Source: Ceratodon purpureus
Taxonomy: Eukaryota; Streptophyta; Bryopsida; Pseudoditrichales; Ditrichaceae
Length of the DNA: 64,000 nucleotides
Assembly: GCA_014871385.1 (NCBI GenBank)
Contig: CM026429.1
Location: forward strand, 4,180,083 to 4,244,082
Direction of reading: 5' to 3'
Position 1 is the stretch's first letter. Every line of letters begins with the position of its first letter. The position numbers and the translations under genes were made by a program. Below are positions 50,210-64,000 of the stretch, piece by piece. The notes beneath the pieces are model-generated. The model searched no databases, was not told the DNA's origin, and worked only from the letters and a program-made list of their open reading frames with translations.

Positions 50210-51830
50210 TTGTGTGCAATGTCAATACTGGGGTATGATCGTCCTCCCAGTACGGCCCCCGCTTATATTTCTTTCATATCACTCCCATTGAAATACTGTC
50301 TTCTGATACGGTGAAGAACAGGAGATAACCTATTCTGAACTTCGGCAAGAGAATATGGTGCAAGTTCCGAAAACCATTGTGGACTTACTAGGAAGAATAG
50401 GCTCCATATGTGTTGCAAATCTGATGTGGGAATTGCGGATGCACCTGCTCTATGTAGTCAAAGTGACCAGTGGAGTACTAAGTAGCAAGCACTCTACATT
50501 CTAGGTTACAATAAACTGTATCAAGAAGCTTTATTCGCATCAAGGTATCTAATTATCAAAAGCGCATATACCGTAACAGCCCAAGCAGAGAGGACCCAGT
50601 TAAGATCTACAGGGGCTCTCACAAACCAAGGCCTAATGCAATGCTCATATCAAAGGCTCATGTCGAAGGCATGACACTAGAGCTAGCTGATTTCTAACTA
50701 GGAAAGGTAATGTTCATAAATTATGCTAATTCACCTGGTTGTTGAGCAGATCTGACAAGAACCAGGCACTCATCTCAATCTGTTTTAGTCTCTGCTTTCG
50801 TCTGGCTCGAATCGCGTTCTCTCAACATCGTGGAACTTATCTTCTCTGTGAAGCCATGTTCAAATACCAAATCAACAACCTCCACCTGACCCCACAGAAC
50901 GAGTTAAAGAGTCTCAATCACCACCCTCCTCAAATACAAATCTTGTAATATGGAAGCAAACTCCGTAAGTAAGAGCTCTGCTCAAAACTCAACGTGTTGC
51001 TGAAGGAAAAGAGCAGAACACAGAATGGAGATATATGGCTAGAAATCCTCATACCTGTAGTTGGGAGAGACCCCTTTCAGCCCTCTTCTTGTTCACCGCT
51101 TCTCCTCCTTTGATAGTCTCCTTGCTTTTTTATGACATGCCATCACCACCAAGAAAAACCGCATCAGACTCCACGACATGGTAAAAGCCTTGAATGCTAC
51201 TCTGGTTGCAGTTGAATGCATCGAATGAAGAGACTGGTACTGACCTTACAACAATGGCTTCCAGTGCTGGGTCAACGATCGAGGGCCCATACGGATCTAT
51301 AATCGGCTCAGTTTCCACCTTCAGTTCTGGCTTCACTGACTGCCCTGCACAGAAGTGCGCTTTGCTCTTAGAATTGTCGGATCAATCACTAGCTCTACTA
51401 CACATGGAGCCCAATCTCATCGAGACACTCTCAAAGTGGAAGAGATCAGCGACTTAGCACCTTGATAAAGACCTCCACTGCTTGCCTCCGAACGTCCAGA
51501 GGCTCAATCAGATGAGCATACTGAAGAAGAATACACGCCGAACACAACAAGTTAGACCCGATAAGTACCACTTCGACCTAACAGATTGACATAAGCATCC
51601 ACGAATTTGGCCATCTCCGTCATCGTTTCCTTATTACGTTGTCCCTGACGTCAACAGTTATAATTGCATTCTGATGGGGAGGACGAAGCCACAGCTTGTC
51701 TATCAACACCGTGAAACTCCGAACACAACAACTGGATCGTCCTGTCAAATGCAAGGCTGATAACTCTAAGTTCGTCCCAGACAATAGGAACCCTAACGAG
51801 CGGCAACTCATACTTTTAAAAATGATCTAC
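50210..51830. repeat. Direct-repeat partner of the block at 41,765-43,010
   Basis: Both 3' flank, exons 3, 5 and 6, and intron 2 of the adenylyltransferase gene lie in this repeat unit. Matched landmarks include gtgcaagtt near 41,940 and 50,360, aagtagcaag near 42,060 and 50,480, ctccacctgaccccacag near 42,428 and 50,880, and tgcaaggctgataactct near 42,920 and 51,750. The copies have the same orientation and flank the TNL gene. Confidence 0.75.
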
Positions 51831-52161
51831 ATGGAGGTTTATTGCGTTAACCAAACCCTACACTACAGGTTGGAGAATTCGACCTCTTTGTTCGCCAACA
51901 TTGGCCCGGTGCTGACACCCACCACCACTCTCTCACGCGCAAGCTCTGCAGCTGCCTGAAAAGCAGAAGAATCTCAACATCAATTGGGATTGAAGAGTGA
52001 CAGATTGTCAGGCGAGAAACCCATTCAGTGAGGTCACTCAAAGAGATGGCAAGCGCTCGCACCTTCAGAAGGACGTGGTGGCCAGCATGGAGACGGTCGA
52101 AGGTGCCTCCGAGCACCACAGCGGAGTACTTGTTTGGTTGAATCACATTCATGGTCGCCAT
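50775..52161 (-). CDS. COAD: Phosphopantetheine adenylyltransferase (CoA biosynthesis)
   Basis: Six exons, 52161-52063, 51955-51884, 51520-51461, 51339-51245, 51124-51055 and 50885-50775, give 168 residues, close to the plant single-domain enzyme. It transfers AMP from ATP to 4'-phosphopantetheine to make dephospho-CoA, the penultimate CoA step. Visible motifs: [15 protein letters not shown] (residues 15-29) with the HxGH-type nucleotidyltransferase site, [59 protein letters not shown], and the [10 protein letters not shown]-terminal ATP-binding block. The second exon ends at a non-standard donor (GAG|gtcgaa); it is chosen because it restores the conserved spacing [13 protein letters not shown] more ordinary gt further on (CT|gtagtg) would break the frame. 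A degenerate partial copy lies 8.4 kb to the left. Confidence 0.93.
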
Positions 52162-53337
52162 GATTCTCTAACACCAGCTTGTCCCTCACAAAACTTGCAC
52201 ACGCTCCTCTACAATCACCTCACCCAAAAACCCTAAGTCATCACGATTGCCAGCTTCACAGAAACAAAAACCCACAACTTGCCTATAAGAAAACTTCCTG
52301 AGTCATGTCTCCCAGAAATTCTGAAGATTGACGCTCTTACCGTCTTCTTCCTTTGCAGACGCTTGGTAGAGAAATTGCAGCACCTTCTTATACTCTGGCA
52401 TATGATGGCACTCGGTTTTCAACTTCACTGTAGCTTGTTGGAAGTCCTGAGAAGGAAGTCCAATTGCTGTTGTGTTATGCTGAATTGCTCACACTCTCCA
52501 ACGCCGAAACACTGTCATCCACACTGCCGAAAATCCTAGAGACAGCATGACGGTCAAAGCGCTGAGCAGACACCAGATCAAGATCACCCCTCATGTGCAC
52601 CTAAACTGAAATACTGGATGTGCACTCTAGTGTATTATGAGTTATCATAAGTTATCATAAGCTTGTGTATTTTGCTAATGTACCTCTTTTGCTGGTGTGC
52701 AACATGCTGGAATTTGCACACAGATTCTGCCATCGAAACGTCAACTAGTAAAAGAGACCATTCAAGACAAGTTTCCCTATCGTCTTAAGTCCGAAGGCAA
52801 TCAGAATAGGGCTTCTTCATATACTAATTTAGAAATGAAGATTAGATGGCGCTATGAAAAGGGAGTGTGGCAGGTGATGGTGATAGTCGAGCACCGGGAC
52901 TCAAGATTGAAGCCCTGGAACTGGGCAAACCGCATAAGATTCTAATCTTCATGCTTACAAGCCCTTCTTCCACGTTGAGCAGCTGTAGTCGGCGTTCCAA
53001 AAATCATTTGCGCATGAAATAGAGCAGAATTCAAGATGTACAACACTCTTTACACAAACATGCATCATCTCAACTGTGGTTCTTCAAAGTAGCCTGTCAG
53101 GAACTTGACAAAATGTCTACGACGCCTGAAAAAGCAACACATGTGTATACAATTACCTTGTGCGAGGATTTGACAGCGAAAACACCTTAATTCATCAAAC
53201 TGGTATGAATTATAACATGTCATGTCTCGTCATCAGGCTAATGAGATAGAAGCTAAAATATCTACCGCTGACTCTACAGAAAAAGTTGTTCTATTCCAAT
53301 CTAATGACTAAAGGATATACACATGGTGAGAAGACTC
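52162..53337. other. Adenylyltransferase promoter side; nothing else recognised
   Basis: Sequence near 52,162 should hold the promoter and leader of the adenylyltransferase gene, with the 3' flank of the next minus-strand gene towards 53,337. Short plus-strand frames at 52,279-52,945 show no motif. Confidence 0.4.
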
Positions 53338-54756
53338 TTATTCTTGAGGATCAAAAGTCTCCTCACAATACGCATCTCTTATGTTTTCTCCAGCAGCTTC
53401 GTTGATTCTATCACTCATCACCTTCAAGATGGGTTTCTTCGTGAGGGCCTCGTCCTTGTTGTTCCTTAGATACTCATTCGCTTCCTCGGCTATCTCCAGA
53501 ACGAGTCCAAACTTGTTGTTAGCCCGGTGGAGCAGATTTTCTGTATCCACTAACAACTGTTTGTTCAGGTCCACTATCATACGCTCTTGTGTCTGCAGGT
53601 AGGGCCAAATGCCTTCCTTCTCATCCATCAGAGGATCTTTTCTTCCCTGCACGAATAGCAGACGTTGCCACACATCCACACTGATGAATAAATAAGCTCA
53701 CAACCTGACACTAGCAAACTAGTTCTTCATGACATAAAAACCATATCCCTAGTAAAGCTCGTCTGAGTTTGCCTCGAGAAACATGAAATCGGTTTCAGCA
53801 ATGGTATCATATACCACATACCAAAACGGTAAGCCTTTCAAGGTTATTGTTGAACACGACAATCCTATGATACATAGATTTCCCTCAAAAACTCTAGAAC
53901 GTGAATTATCACATTTTTTCTTAAGCGTTAAACACTCCTCTGTTCCACCAACATAGATGGTAAAATAAGGTCATGATTATATCACGAATTGCTGCATGTA
54001 GTACGAAGACCTTGCAAAGGAAGTATCAGGACAGTAACAGGTTACTTATTACAACCTAATCCACCGCCACTCCCCTACAAGTATCTAACAGGATAGACCA
54101 ACCAATGACCCAAAGTTTTCCAATTGCAAATGCAGGAGCAAAGAACACACTACTCCGAAGGTCCGTAGTGCGTTTCGGATCACCATTTATCTCAGAAACT
54201 AAACAAGCGCTCAAGGATCAACATCAACCATACTGAAGTCCTTGTGCCATTCTCACTGTCCTAACTCTAGATGAACCTCATCCCCAGACACAAGCGAAAT
54301 CCTCCCATGCGGCCATAAAAACGAAAACCTAACTCGAATTGCTCCTAACTTCATTAAAATATGTCCAGAAAGCAGAACATTGACGTCAACTAGCTCTCAA
54401 AGAAAGAGAAATGCACTCACCCCACGCCGACCCTTCCGTTTACTCCCAATGGTGTCATCCGCTTTACATGATATCCGAGGCAAACCCTTACTCTGCTCCC
54501 ACCAAAAGAAAACAACCCCCACAAAAGCAAAATTACACACAGCAGTAATCTCTCAAGACAACCTTGAAAAGAAAAAACAGACGAAGCTCCACAAAACCCA
54601 ACTCCCAGCACATTAGAACCCTCACCCACACAACGAACTGCGTGCCATACATACCTGCTGTTGCACCAAGTGCGTGGAAGAGCGCGAAGCGTAAGCAAGT
54701 ACGTCGTTGGAGACGGAAGCGCAGAAGCAGAACGATGGCGCCGACGACAACGCCAT
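53338..54756 (-). CDS. Small protein of unknown function, probably plastid-targeted
   Basis: Two exons, 54756-54655 and 53646-53338, give 136 residues; donor CAG|gtatgt, acceptor cgtgcag, phase 0. The first 34 residues (MALSSAPSFCFCASVSNDVL and on) are rich in Ser and Ala with no acidic cluster, like a transit peptide. The second exon codes a soluble, charged, mostly helical domain: KDPLMDEKEGIWPYLQTQER, then LNKQLLVDTENLLHRANNKF and EIAEEANEYLRNNKDEALTK. I recognise no domain name. The second exon looks like conserved coding sequence (balanced composition, long charged helices), which makes the gene credible. It is head-to-head with the argininosuccinate lyase gene, about 1 kb apart. The start is the only ATG giving an in-phase join; another frame of exon 1 would give a hydrophobic leader but lacks an ATG. 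Confidence 0.6.
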
Positions 54757-55731
54757 TGCAAAACCCCGGATAAACCTCCAAAAGGCCGAAAACAACAACA
54801 CTTCCCGAACGTCTAACTTAACTGATGGCGTTTCTGGAAATCCTGGGCATCATCTGCCATCATCTGCCATCATCTGCCATCATGTGAGAACTCTTCCGGA
54901 AGCTCGGGCCCCATCATCCATCGGGCCATCCATCCAGCCAAGTGGGTCCCCAACTCGCATCTCGGAATCAAGCGCTTTGCCATCGTCGTTGAGTCTCCAA
55001 TTCTCGGTTTCATCGGATCTCACGTCATCGTGGGCCCATCGCCAGGGTTTGGGAGCTCCTAAACCCTCCGCCAAGGGACATTCTGCAGACGCCGGCTGCC
55101 ACTTCACATCAGATTCTCGCTTCCCTCTGTGCTTGGGGCAGATTTGCTGTCACTGAGGTAAGCTAAGCCTTGCAACGCTGACTCGACTCACATTCTGTGT
55201 ACGGACTTATGGAGTTTGTTTCTTAGAGCTCAGCTTTGCATTCTTCGTTGCCAGTTCGGAGCTGGGTTTTGGGCTGTGCTCAGGTTTGTTGAGATGGGTA
55301 TGTCGTTAGGCGAGCGCATGTTGGGGTTTGTGGGTTGGGTTTTGGAGTAGTTGGATGGTTTAGGTGCAAATGAGGGGTGGTTTGATGATCGTCGTGGTGT
55401 TTTTAGGATTGTCGTTTTCGGGGGGTTTGTTTGCAGGAATTTACGTTTGTTTAGTTTTTTCGTTTCTAGACTGGGTAGTGGAAGGGGTTTAGTTGTGTGG
55501 AGAGCTTCCTGTTTTTGAATTGTGAGAATGAGTTTAGAAGTGATGATGATGTTAGTCTCTGTGTTTTGGAATGCTGTTTGTTGAATATGTTGTATGGGAT
55601 GCTGTATGGTTTTTGAATATGTGAGTTTTTTGTGACGCAGGTTTTGGTCAAGGTTTGGAGGAGGTTTTTTGTGAGGGGCTTTGTTTTTTGGTGGCGTATC
55701 AGAATTTTATTAGCACAGTACGTAACTGTAA
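54757..55731. promoter_or_regulatory. Shared upstream region of two divergent genes, with a likely 5' UTR intron
   Basis: The region separates the start codons of the 136-residue protein (-) and argininosuccinate lyase (+). On the plus strand a consensus donor (CTGAG|gtaagc, 55158) and an acceptor (gtgacgcag, ending 55640) suggest an intron of about 0.5 kb in the lyase leader. A ten-base unit catctgccat is repeated three times at 54851-54880. Promoter sharing is inferred from arrangement only. Confidence 0.45.
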
Positions 55732-58513
<2,782 letters not shown>

Positions 58514-60502
58514 TAATGTCACATGATATTGAATCGAAAGTGATACACAGGTATACTACGCTAAGAAGCTCCGGGATTAATTCAAGTATCATGAGACATA
58601 ATTTGTGTTACTGGAATGACAGTTTTGCACTGTTCTGTTCTACGGAAATGACAGTTTTGCAGTCTTATTACAGGTTCTATAACTAGTAAAATAGTGCCCA
58701 CATAGCTTCCTACGATAATGTCCCGTACTATTTATTCAAAAATTGATCTGCAAGGTAACTCATTTCAGCAGCTTGGGTGTAGATTCAAGTATGACGAGGT
58801 AGTTCTGATGTGAATGGTTTTTGCGGGTGTACGAAAACTATCAATGTGAGGTTTTAAATTTTGCGCCTCCTTGTGACCAGCCTTTCTGACCACCCCATCA
58901 TTGTTACATGTTTTTACTGCAGTCGAATAGTATTACTTTATTGCAGTAACAGGCTTTATCAGAGATTATGCCTGTTTAGTTATGTTGAGTATCTCTTTAA
59001 TTATTTAGTATGACATTCATAGTGGAGTATAGTAGGAGTCATAATGGGTACAGCCTTCTACCAAAGTTTGAGCAAATTAACTTTTGTGGTTCAAACTCTC
59101 TGCCCATCAGTGCAAGATATCATCGCAATATTTAAAATCTGTCGTCGCAGGTACCGAATAAACATCTCACTGTTCGCACTTAGCAACCCTGAACCTGGAT
59201 ATTTCGAGGTTCGGATCAAAAAACGAGCTTTGCGGGGTTCGCAGGCAGTTACAGTTTGAGCTCCTCGCACTACGGCAGACTTAGATTATTTCCTGGTACC
59301 TATCAGCTTCTAGGAACTACTGGATTCGCAACATCAAATGCGCTTTTCCTAAATTTGGTGGCAACTCTTACAAATCCGAGAATACTCACGTAGTGGAGAA
59401 TTTGAGCAGCAAAGAATTTGAAAGTGCAGAAATTAGGTGGCAATTTCAATGTGAGGCACACAACTCATACTCTACATACTCATCCTTGACACACTCACAC
59501 TTTGTACACTTGCACTCTACACACGAAGTGAGTTTTTGGACCTTGTGATAGTGTTTCTTAGGTGTTACATTGTAATAACCTTCTCTCTGCCTTGGTTTGG
59601 ATTCTGCGAATGTTCAAGGACTCAACGATACTTGTCAATATCAGGCATTCCCCTAAAATCAGGACGGCATGTAACTCTGTTGTTCAGAATCTGTCTATTC
59701 AAAATTTGTAGTTCGTGGTCTTAGAGTCTGTAGTCTTGCTCTTCGTGGTTTCTTTATCACCGAGATCATGTTGTTCTTCATCGTTATCTTGATGTTTGCT
59801 CTCGTGGTCCTCGTATTTCTGGTCTTACTGTTACTTGTCTTTTTCGTCGTCCTGCTCATCAGCGTGATCATGTTGTTGTTCATCATTGTGTTCATGTTGA
59901 TGTTTATCTAATGCTGATCATGTTGGTGTGTCCTTGGTGTGAGCAATGCATAGTTAAATTGGACAATTTGCAGATTATGTGCACAAACATCTAACTATGG
60001 AATGCATTGAAGTGCTCAAGCTAGTCCTCTAGAGAGCAAGCGGGATAAGAAAAAAAGAGCTATGTCCAGAAAGAGAGATGACATCAGATAGAAGGATTTC
60101 ATTTTGTTGCAAGCAGAGACGGCAGAGGAGGCTCACATCACGAAGTCAGGGACATTGGACAACTTCACATAGAAAAATTGGTGGAATTTATAGGCACATT
60201 GACAATGACATTAGTGCAGAGAGAATCTGCGACTTTATCTACAGTCCGCATGGTTGGGTGTTAAAACCTTCTAAATATGCTACCTCCAATGCCTGCGTGA
60301 TTCTGAAATCAGAATTATGGTAGGGCCTTCAGTATGAGGGCTAAAAAGGGCGGGAGCGTCCGAACACTGGTCGTGATGTTGGATATATGATACAAAATAC
60401 AAGGAACAATGAAAAGGTCGTGAAACTGACGAAGCCACTCTCGCGAGATGGATCAATTGCTGTTAACGTGAGGGGCCAGGGCTATGGAACATCTAATCAG
60501 AG
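58514..60502. other. Convergent intergenic spacer
   Basis: Argininosuccinate lyase ends on the left and the haspin kinase gene ends on the right. The bases 59,760-59,910 hold an imperfect repeat of gatcatgttgttcttcatc-like units alternating with ttgatgttt; its minus-strand translation is a low-complexity Met/Asn/Thr string, not a gene. CACTCTACA-type low complexity lies at 59,460-59,525. Confidence 0.5.
59760..59910. repeat. Imperfect short repeat of ATCATGTTGTT units
   Basis: Units gatcatgttgttcttcatc (59,764) and gatcatgttgttgttcatc (59,867) with intervening gttcatgttgatgttta and related pieces form a degenerate array. No function is evident. Confidence 0.5.
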
Positions 60503-63500
60503 TTAGAGATCAGCCCACATGCCATTGAAGAATTCATCCAGGACGGCAGCCCCTGCCGATTCATACAGCAGTACCCTCTTTTTGAAACCTCTTAAGGACC
60601 GCTTGTCGGCTGGTGAAGATTTCTGCGAAGCATCACAACGGGTACAATTCCCATCCCATGCCCCGTGTTCAGGTTCCAGAGGATGATATACAATGACTAT
60701 ACCAATACACGACAGCATCAGCCTCAAGGTCCACTTAGATCTTCACAAAGAGACAACCATCAGACAGGAAATACATTTGAGAGGAGAAATCTTACGAAAG
60801 TCTTTTTAGTCAGAAGGATGTCTGCTACATAGTGTATCCACAGACAATTTGTCTTCAGAAACCTGTGGCAATCAGTTCAAGAGTTTACTTTTTCGAAGAA
60901 AAACGAGATCTTTGATCCGAAAGTAAGTAATAAGAATAGTTTGGAAAGTCCAGTTTAGCATTCAACAAAAGCATTGAGAAGTACTCACCGCCCCTCCCAC
61001 TGGCCCTCAGTGACTTCCTGCATTCTTCGATATGTATTTGCCTGCAGGAAAATTCAGATCGTTCTCAAGTTACCAACAGGATCCAAGGAAGGAAATTTCC
61101 AATCCAATCAAGCCAGCCGATTTATCAGAACATCTGCAAACTACAAGGAATTTTATGGTGGTTATGATTCAAGATGCCCACCTGTACATCATTCTTGGGC
61201 CCTTCGAATAGAGCCGGGTCGGCAGCGAGGTTGCAGAAAAGCACTTGGCTTCCTGTTCCAATCTAGCCCTATTCAGTCCATTTATTCTACAGAGCTTCTT
61301 TGTATCATACAGATTGGTCCAACTGATTTACGAGTTTACAACATCTTACAAACTCTACACATGCAAGAAAGTTTCTCTAGTTGGTCTCCGAAGTGGCTCA
61401 CTTATATGAAGAATTCTCAATCAACAAAAGGCAAACCTGTATTGAGTCGTGAGAGCGTGAAGTCGATGAGGGACACGGAGAGGCCATATGTTTTCACCCG
61501 CTTCTCCTGTCCAAGAAATCGAAACGCAACATGCTCATGTTGATCTCTTGCCAGCACTATATTGCCCCTGTAGATCAACGCATAATGAAACATTAGTCCA
61601 AGGCCATGCAAAGATCGCAAGGTCGTCGTATAGTCATCGTCATACAGTGGAAAACATCAGAATACCCCCAAGTCAAGACATGCATGTGAAGAAACGCTAC
61701 CAATGAAGATCTCGGTGCTCAAACTCGCAGGCCTCCTCTGCTACCGCCAGTGCTAGAACAATCTACACATGCAACCATTTAAGAATTGTAACAATATAAT
61801 TTAAACCTGAGGTTATTGGCTATAATGAGATGCCAACACCCTGTAAAATCCTACGTTAATCATAAACAATCCTATACACACTTACGTGAGTTCAAATCAG
61901 TGCCAGTATGATGTGAATATAGTCCAGAAGTTCGCCAAGTTTTATACCTAGAGAAAATGCTCCTGCCCAACCGGTAACGGTAGTAGCAGCTTACCTGTAG
62001 CAAGAGACTTCGAGCTTCATTGAAACTTTCAAGAGCAAAACTCTCAAGGTCCCTTCCTCCATCTGTCAGAACAAACACCACATACAACTGGAACCTAACC
62101 TCTGTCAAGTGATATTCTCAGGATTAACATCAGTGCAACTAAGGCTATTTCAAACATGGAGAACGTTCTGATACATTTTCAAACATGCTTTCGAATTGCA
62201 ATTCAATCATTTTTAGTCGTATGATCACGGAAGGAGAGGAAGGAGGAAGGAACCTGTTGATTGGGGAAGATCGAGGGATGATCATTTTCAGATGCGTGAT
62301 GCACATCCCAATCCTCCCAAGCCTGGACAAGCTCAGCGTCATAGCAGCCCTGGCAGATTCGCGTGCTGCCATAATACCAGTTTCAATGTTTAAGTCATGC
62401 TTCAAATTTCGAAAGTTAAATCATTCTGAAGTCTTCCGAAAGTTGGATGAATTGGAAAAAGTTTGTCTCATCGACGGACAACAGAACGGATTTGATTTAT
62501 GATGGCACTCTATGCGTAGATACATCATACTACTGCCCCTTCGTATACTGAACCAAAAAGTTAAATTTTTATATGCTGGAAAACGGTTGCAAAGGATTAA
62601 CAGTGACATAACATAAGAGTAGATTAAACCTTCCGAAACTTAAATGACAAGATTCTTACGCTTTTGTCTCAACGAATGTATTGCAAATGTTGGGTTCATC
62701 TCTCATTGGCCCACCCCGCAACTTGTTTAAAGCGTTGGACAAAACCACTTCGCTTAACATTTCTCCTGATGACTGCAACCATCGAGTACATCTAGTTATG
62801 CACATTTCAAGAATCTCAGATGTGACAGTAGTTGCTAGGTGATTAGTAGTCGAACCATTAATGTAGGACGATCAACCAACACCAAAAATCTTATTGCTTC
62901 CAGTACAGGGAATTCAAAATGCAGATTCAACTCGTGTACCTTCTGGGTTTCTCCATTAACTTGAAATCTTCCATCCATGGGCACAATCTTGAAAACATTC
63001 CCGCCTCCTTTAAAAGCCTCTCCAAATGTTCCCTCTCCCAGTTTCTTGATCTCGCTCAAATCACTGTCACAAAGGGACAAACAAGTGTTAAGGATACTTC
63101 GGGAACAGTGGTTTCCCTGCAACAGAAGACGTATTGCGACTCCATGGCAAGGTAACAAAAAAGTAAGGATTTCAATCACAGAAGTACAGGCAGCGATTCA
63201 ATCACATGAAACTAAGAGAAACTCGAAAGGTTATAAAAAATCAACGCTTCGACTCAAATAGATACAAATACAATTCAAACACTTCCTGATTCGCACTGCT
63301 ATAATTGATGGGTGCGACAGGCAAAAAGAAGCAACGTTCACATCAAGAAGTGAATATCAGAGAGTAATCACCAGAAATCTGAAAGAGCTTCACTCAAGGT
63401 CAGGATCTCCGTTTGACGACATTCTTGCATGAGTATATCAAATATTGACAGACGGGCGTCTGGTTCCAGCACATGCCCGGCATTATCAGCAACGCCTTCC

Positions 63501-64000
63501 TCAGAAGCAGCATCACCGAGTCTGTCCAACTCTTCTTCATTCTCCTCTTCAGACCCCTCAGGCACTGGTGTACAATGACTTATCTTGCGGAACACACCGT
63601 TAATTTGAACTCCGCCATCCTCTTCCACCTCCTCTTCAACCCCCTCAGACACTGGCGTGCAAACGCTCCTCCTAAGCATCGGATAGTGATTGTCCTCTTC
63701 CCTGATATGTAAGGACTCCAATCGAGTGAGCAGAGTCGCAGTTTCAAAATCAAGAATTGCATTGTCTTCCATTGTAAGCATACCAACTGGAGTTGGTGTC
63801 TCCTCACCAACGCTGCCTATACTTCTGCTGTTCCTTCCCTGGCTAGCGGAGTCCACAGAAGACCTGCTGCTCCGCCGTCTCATTGGTTGGTCCCAGGCGT
63901 AAACATCTGGAGATGCCTGAATCTGAGCCAGTTGAAGTTCTTGCTCGTAGCTGATCCAAGAACTATCTGATAAACGATGAGAGCTTTCCCTGCGGCTGGA
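60503..64000 (-). CDS. Haspin-type serine/threonine kinase (histone H3 Thr3 kinase), N-terminus outside the window
   Basis: Eleven exons are visible: 64000-63372 (open at the edge), 63063-62940, 62772-62660, 62365-62254, 62087-61995, 61762-61701, 61567-61437, 61252-61182, 61041-60989, 60862-60796 and 60622-60503, about 525 residues. Haspin phosphorylates H3 at Thr3 in mitosis and helps place Aurora kinase at centromeres. Kinase landmarks: glycine loop LGEGTFGEAF, lysine strand VFKIVPMDG, RICQGCYDAELVQAWEDWD and SENDHPSIFP (haspin-specific inserts), GGRDLESF, catalytic HRDLHWGN split by an intron, IDFTLSR replacing the usual DFG motif, and NCLWIHYVADILL near the end. The visible N-terminal exon is Ser/Arg-rich and acidic with a repeated CTPV(S/P)EG motif, likely regulatory. 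The start codon and the upstream exons are missing because the window ends. Confidence 0.92.

Noticed and set aside
60974-61543. 189-codon plus-strand frame
   Set aside because: It overlaps exons G-I of the haspin gene on the other strand, which carry the kinase motifs; its own product has no motif.

Overview
The window reads as nuclear DNA of a land plant, most probably a moss such as Physcomitrium (Physcomitrella) patens or a close relative. This comes from the gene set (plant-type QUASIMODO2-like methyltransferase, TIR-NBS-LRR, plastid-targeted enzymes), from many short exons with GT-AG introns of roughly 100-450 bp, and from the contrast between gene islands and an AT-rich, gene-poor block. 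Species assignment is inference; no database was used. Exon models were built by hand by matching splice sites, reading phase and family conservation. Every complete model sums to a multiple of three with no internal stop, except that the first exon of the methyltransferase is uncertain.

Layout, left to right: 0-1.1 kb intergenic with GC-rich CCCGG/CCCTG runs; 1.8-7.1 kb (+) Golgi-type methyltransferase; 8.1-9.6 kb (-) secreted LRR protein; 11.2-12.5 kb (-) SRC2-like C2-domain protein; 13.7-14.2 kb a decayed repeat of about 180 bp; 14.6-20.0 kb a strongly AT-rich, repeat-laden block with an F-box/kelch-like gene remnant; 20.7-25.4 kb (-) a 15-exon bacterial-type release factor RF3 with a plastid transit-like leader; 26.9-33.0 kb (-) a 19-exon M1 puromycin-sensitive-type aminopeptidase; 34.8-37.0 kb another AT-rich spacer, possibly with LTR-like debris; 37.2-40.7 kb (+) CCT4, the delta subunit of the cytosolic chaperonin; 41.8-43.0 kb a truncated copy of the phosphopantetheine adenylyltransferase region; 43.3-47.6 kb (-) a four-exon TIR-NBS-LRR immune receptor; 50.8-52.2 kb (-) the intact phosphopantetheine adenylyltransferase (CoA synthesis); 53.3-54.8 kb (-) a small, probably plastid-targeted protein of unknown function, head-to-head with 55.7-58.5 kb (+) argininosuccinate lyase (arginine synthesis); 60.5 kb to the right edge (-) a haspin-type histone H3 kinase whose N-terminus lies outside the window.

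These are independent eukaryotic genes, not an operon. Loose links are the three probable plastid proteins (RF3, argininosuccinate lyase, the 136-residue unknown) and the shared upstream region of the last two. I did not find a clearly novel multi-gene system. The observations most worth a second look are a bacterial-type RF3 in a land-plant nuclear genome, an immune receptor lying between two direct copies of a CoA-synthesis gene region (one copy dead), the MHG variant of the receptor's MHD motif, and the structured repeats at 13.7-19.6 kb.
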